In this document: one piece after another, positions 22,673 through 24,031 of the stretch
How positions within the stretch are numbered: the stretch's first letter is position 1
How the letters are laid out: each line of letters starts with the position of its first letter
From: JAUIAI01 sp049680625
GTDB lineage: Bacteria; Pseudomonadota; Gammaproteobacteria; Burkholderiales; Burkholderiaceae_E
Assembly: GCA_049680625.1 (NCBI GenBank)
Contig: JBAUID010000061.1
Span: 1-24,031 of the forward strand
Direction of reading: 5' to 3'
DNA: 24,031 nt
Translations under genes and position numbers: made by a program
Notes under the pieces: generated by a model
The model's database searches: none
The model's input: only the letters and a program-made list of their open reading frames with translations
Told to the model about the DNA's origin: nothing

Positions 22673-23560
22673 TCAGCGAGCCTTTGCATTCGGGAAAAAC
22701 AACTGTTGGCCGTTGACCTTGTGCCCGGCAATCGCTGCCTGACCGGTTGCAGATAACAACCAGTCGATAAACCGTTGGCCGGCGGCATGGTGTACTCGTG
22801 GACACTTCGCCGGATTAACCAGTATCACACCGTACTGATTGAACAGTTGTTTGTTCCCCTGTACGGCAATGACGTAGTCAGTTTTGTTTTTGAAGCTGAT
22901 CCAGCTGGCACGGTCTGTGATGACATACGCGCCCATGCCAATCGCTGTATTTAAGGTCGCTCCCATGCCCGAACCGGTTTCGCGATACCACTGACCGGAA
23001 GCGCCGGTAGGGTCGATGCCGGCTTGCTTCCAGAGTGACATCTCTTTTTTGTGAGTCCCGGAATTGTCTGCGCGCGACGCGAACACCGAACGGCTTCGGG
23101 CAATTTTCTGTAATGCCAACAACGGATTGGACGTTGCGCCGTTCGTCATAACTCCTGCAGGATCTTTAGCTGGGCCAACAATCACAAAATCGTTGTACAT
23201 CAGGTCAAAGCGCTTTACCCCAAAACCACTTGCTACAAATTTTTCTTCGGCCGGCCTGGCATGTACCAGGAGTACGTCACCGTCACAACGCTCGGCATTC
23301 CTGATGGCCTGACCCGTACCAACCGCAACAACGTGTGCTTTTATGCCGGTCTGGGCCTGAACCAGCGGCAGGATGTGTTCGTACAAACCCGCGTTCGCCG
23401 TTGATGTGGTGGACTGAACCACAATGCTTTCAGCAGCGTTAACAGATTCGTAAGCAAGGCTCGCAACGAGCAAGATCGCTGCGAAACCGGATGCCCGGCC
23501 GGGTTTAGTTTTTGTCATGATTGGTTTAGTATTTGTCATGATTGGTTTAGTTTTTGTCAT
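22673..23560 (-). CDS. tupA: Tungstate-type ABC transporter substrate-binding protein (TupA-like)
   Basis: A periplasmic binding protein that captures an oxyanion, tungstate in characterised TupA. The signal peptide is clear: a hydrophobic core GFAAILLVASLAY, then cleavage probably after VNA (residue 42 from the first ATG). The mature domain carries STTST (50-54), VVAVGTGQAI, DVLLVHA and MYNDFVIVGPAKDPAG (121-136), the TupA hallmarks. Three in-frame ATGs (23560, 23539, 23518) lie 21 bases apart in a tandem repeat; none has an obvious ribosome-binding site. The ATG at 23518 gives the most compact signal peptide, and that at 23560 overlaps the tupC stop by 14 bases, so the longest form (295 residues) may depend on translational coupling. 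It converges on the HTH regulator. Confidence 0.93.
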   Translation of the reverse strand: MTKTKPIMTNTKPIMTKTKPGRASGFAAILLVASLAYESVNAAESIVVQSTTSTANAGLYEHILPLVQAQTGIKAHVVAVGTGQAIRNAERCDGDVLLVHARPAEEKFVASGFGVKRFDLMYNDFVIVGPAKDPAGVMTNGATSNPLLALQKIARSRSVFASRADNSGTHKKEMSLWKQAGIDPTGASGQWYRETGSGMGATLNTAIGMGAYVITDRASWISFKNKTDYVIAVQGNKQLFNQYGVILVNPAKCPRVHHAAGQRFIDWLLSATGQAAIAGHKVNGQQLFFPNAKAR

Positions 23561-23570
23561 GATTGGTTTT
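23502..23570. repeat. 21-bp tandem repeat at the tupC/tupA junction
   Basis: Three full copies (23502-23522, 23523-23543, 23544-23564), with one mismatch at 23531, plus a partial fourth copy. The unit reads GGTTTAGTTTTTGTCATGAT plus a final T on the plus strand. On the minus strand each copy encodes a seven-residue unit, MTKTKPI, beginning with an ATG. The tupC stop lies in one copy. Confidence 0.95.
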
Positions 23571-24031
23571 AATGGCAACCTGGGTTTCAGGAAGCAACAG
23601 CCGGCCGTCCAGGTAAGCCCGGGCCGCGGGTGATGCGGGTTGGCCAAAGAAGGTGGCGGCCGGTGTGTGCTCAAGCACCCGGCCCTGATTGATAAAAACC
23701 ACGTCGCCAGCCAACCGCCTGACCTGGCCAATGTCGTGGGTTACAAAAATAATCTTGGTGCCGTCCTGATTCGCCTGGCGAACTCTTTGCTCAATTAAGT
23801 GCACCGATACCGGATCCAGGCTGGCAGTCGGCTCGTCCAGAAACAGAACCCGCGGGTTGGTCGCCAGGGCTCTGGCCAGGGCAAGTCGTTGTTGTTCGCC
23901 GCCCGAAAGCAGGCGCGCCGGTTGTGCTGCCTTTGCCAACAAGCCGGCGGAACTAAGAATAGCGTCACGTTGGGATCGGTCACTTATTTGTACTTGTTTC
24001 AGGGCAAAGTCGATATTGGCTGCCACGCTGC
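23547..24031 (-). CDS. tupC: ABC transporter ATP-binding protein, TupC-like (5' partial)
   Basis: The cytoplasmic ATPase that powers the oxyanion importer with tupA and a permease (expected further right). The C-terminal part is in the window: the ABC signature LSGGEQQR, Walker B plus D-loop (LFLDEPTASLDP) and the switch histidine in IIFVTHDIGQVR. The Walker A motif is missing because the gene runs off the right edge; the frame is open to base 24031, and the GTG at 24026 is internal. The Q-loop should also lie outside. The gene ends in the 21-bp repeat, with its stop 11 bases after the first tupA ATG has begun. The tungstate assignment rests on TupA; the ATPase alone would fit several oxyanion importers. 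Confidence 0.9.
   Translation of the reverse strand, partial: SVAANIDFALKQVQISDRSQRDAILSSAGLLAKAAQPARLLSGGEQQRLALARALATNPRVLFLDEPTASLDPVSVHLIEQRVRQANQDGTKIIFVTHDIGQVRRLAGDVVFINQGRVLEHTPAATFFGQPASPAARAYLDGRLLLPETQVAIKTNHDKN

Noticed and set aside
23502..23570. A CRISPR-like array
   Set aside because: The 21-bp copies are directly adjacent with no spacers, and they are coding.
23561..23731. A longer TupA N-terminus of 57 residues
   Set aside because: It is the tupC sequence in another frame and would put the signal peptide far inside the protein.

Overview
The window looks like chromosomal DNA of a Gram-negative proteobacterium. Two things point there: the block argH / algZ-algR-hemC-hemD-hemY, and a TRAP transporter with a Tat-exported binding protein. 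ArgH, Ppa and the uroporphyrinogen genes read as betaproteobacterial, Burkholderiales/Alcaligenaceae-like, with Gammaproteobacteria as the alternative. This placement is recalled family resemblance, not a computed tree. Base composition looks even and moderately G+C-rich. I see no rRNA, tRNA, CRISPR array, insertion sequence or prophage. Both edges cut through genes.

Layout. (1) 1-1062: 3' part of a flippase-like membrane protein gene, converging on and overlapping the next operon. (2) 6075-1045, minus strand: a three-gene TRAP uptake operon (binding protein, small permease, giant large permease) with strong RNA hairpins between the genes. (3) 7735-6326: argH, divergent from 7869-12901, which holds the algZ-algR two-component pair, an intrinsic terminator, then hemC-hemD-hemY (tetrapyrrole synthesis) with hemX absent. 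(4) 14479-12903, minus: an enolase-superfamily enzyme and a DNA alkyltransferase, tightly coupled. (5) 14638-17460, plus: ureidoglycolate-lyase-like protein, a 95-residue orphan, a DinB-fold protein and a class III CoA-transferase. (6) 19972-17464, minus: an internally deleted aldehyde dehydrogenase remnant, an SDR dehydrogenase and a DHA2-type MFS exporter. (7) 20319-21624, plus: inorganic pyrophosphatase and a glutathione transferase. (8) 21794-24031: a helix-turn-helix regulator with a periplasmic-binding-protein-like domain, convergent with a tungstate-type ABC transporter (tupA, tupC; the permease should lie beyond the right edge).

How the genes fit together. The TRAP operon imports an organic acid, probably a keto acid or related carboxylate. 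The hem genes make uroporphyrinogen III. The regulator beside tupA probably senses the oxyanion and adjusts its uptake. The CoA-transferase, SDR, MFS and broken ALDH genes look like catabolic accessory genes, one already decaying. No wholly new multigene system is evident. The least ordinary items are the roughly 335-residue soluble extension on the TRAP permease, a 21-bp triplicate that places three in-frame start codons at the tupC/tupA junction, the ALDH mini-gene, the attenuator-like hairpins in the TRAP operon, and convergent gene ends packed within a few bases throughout.
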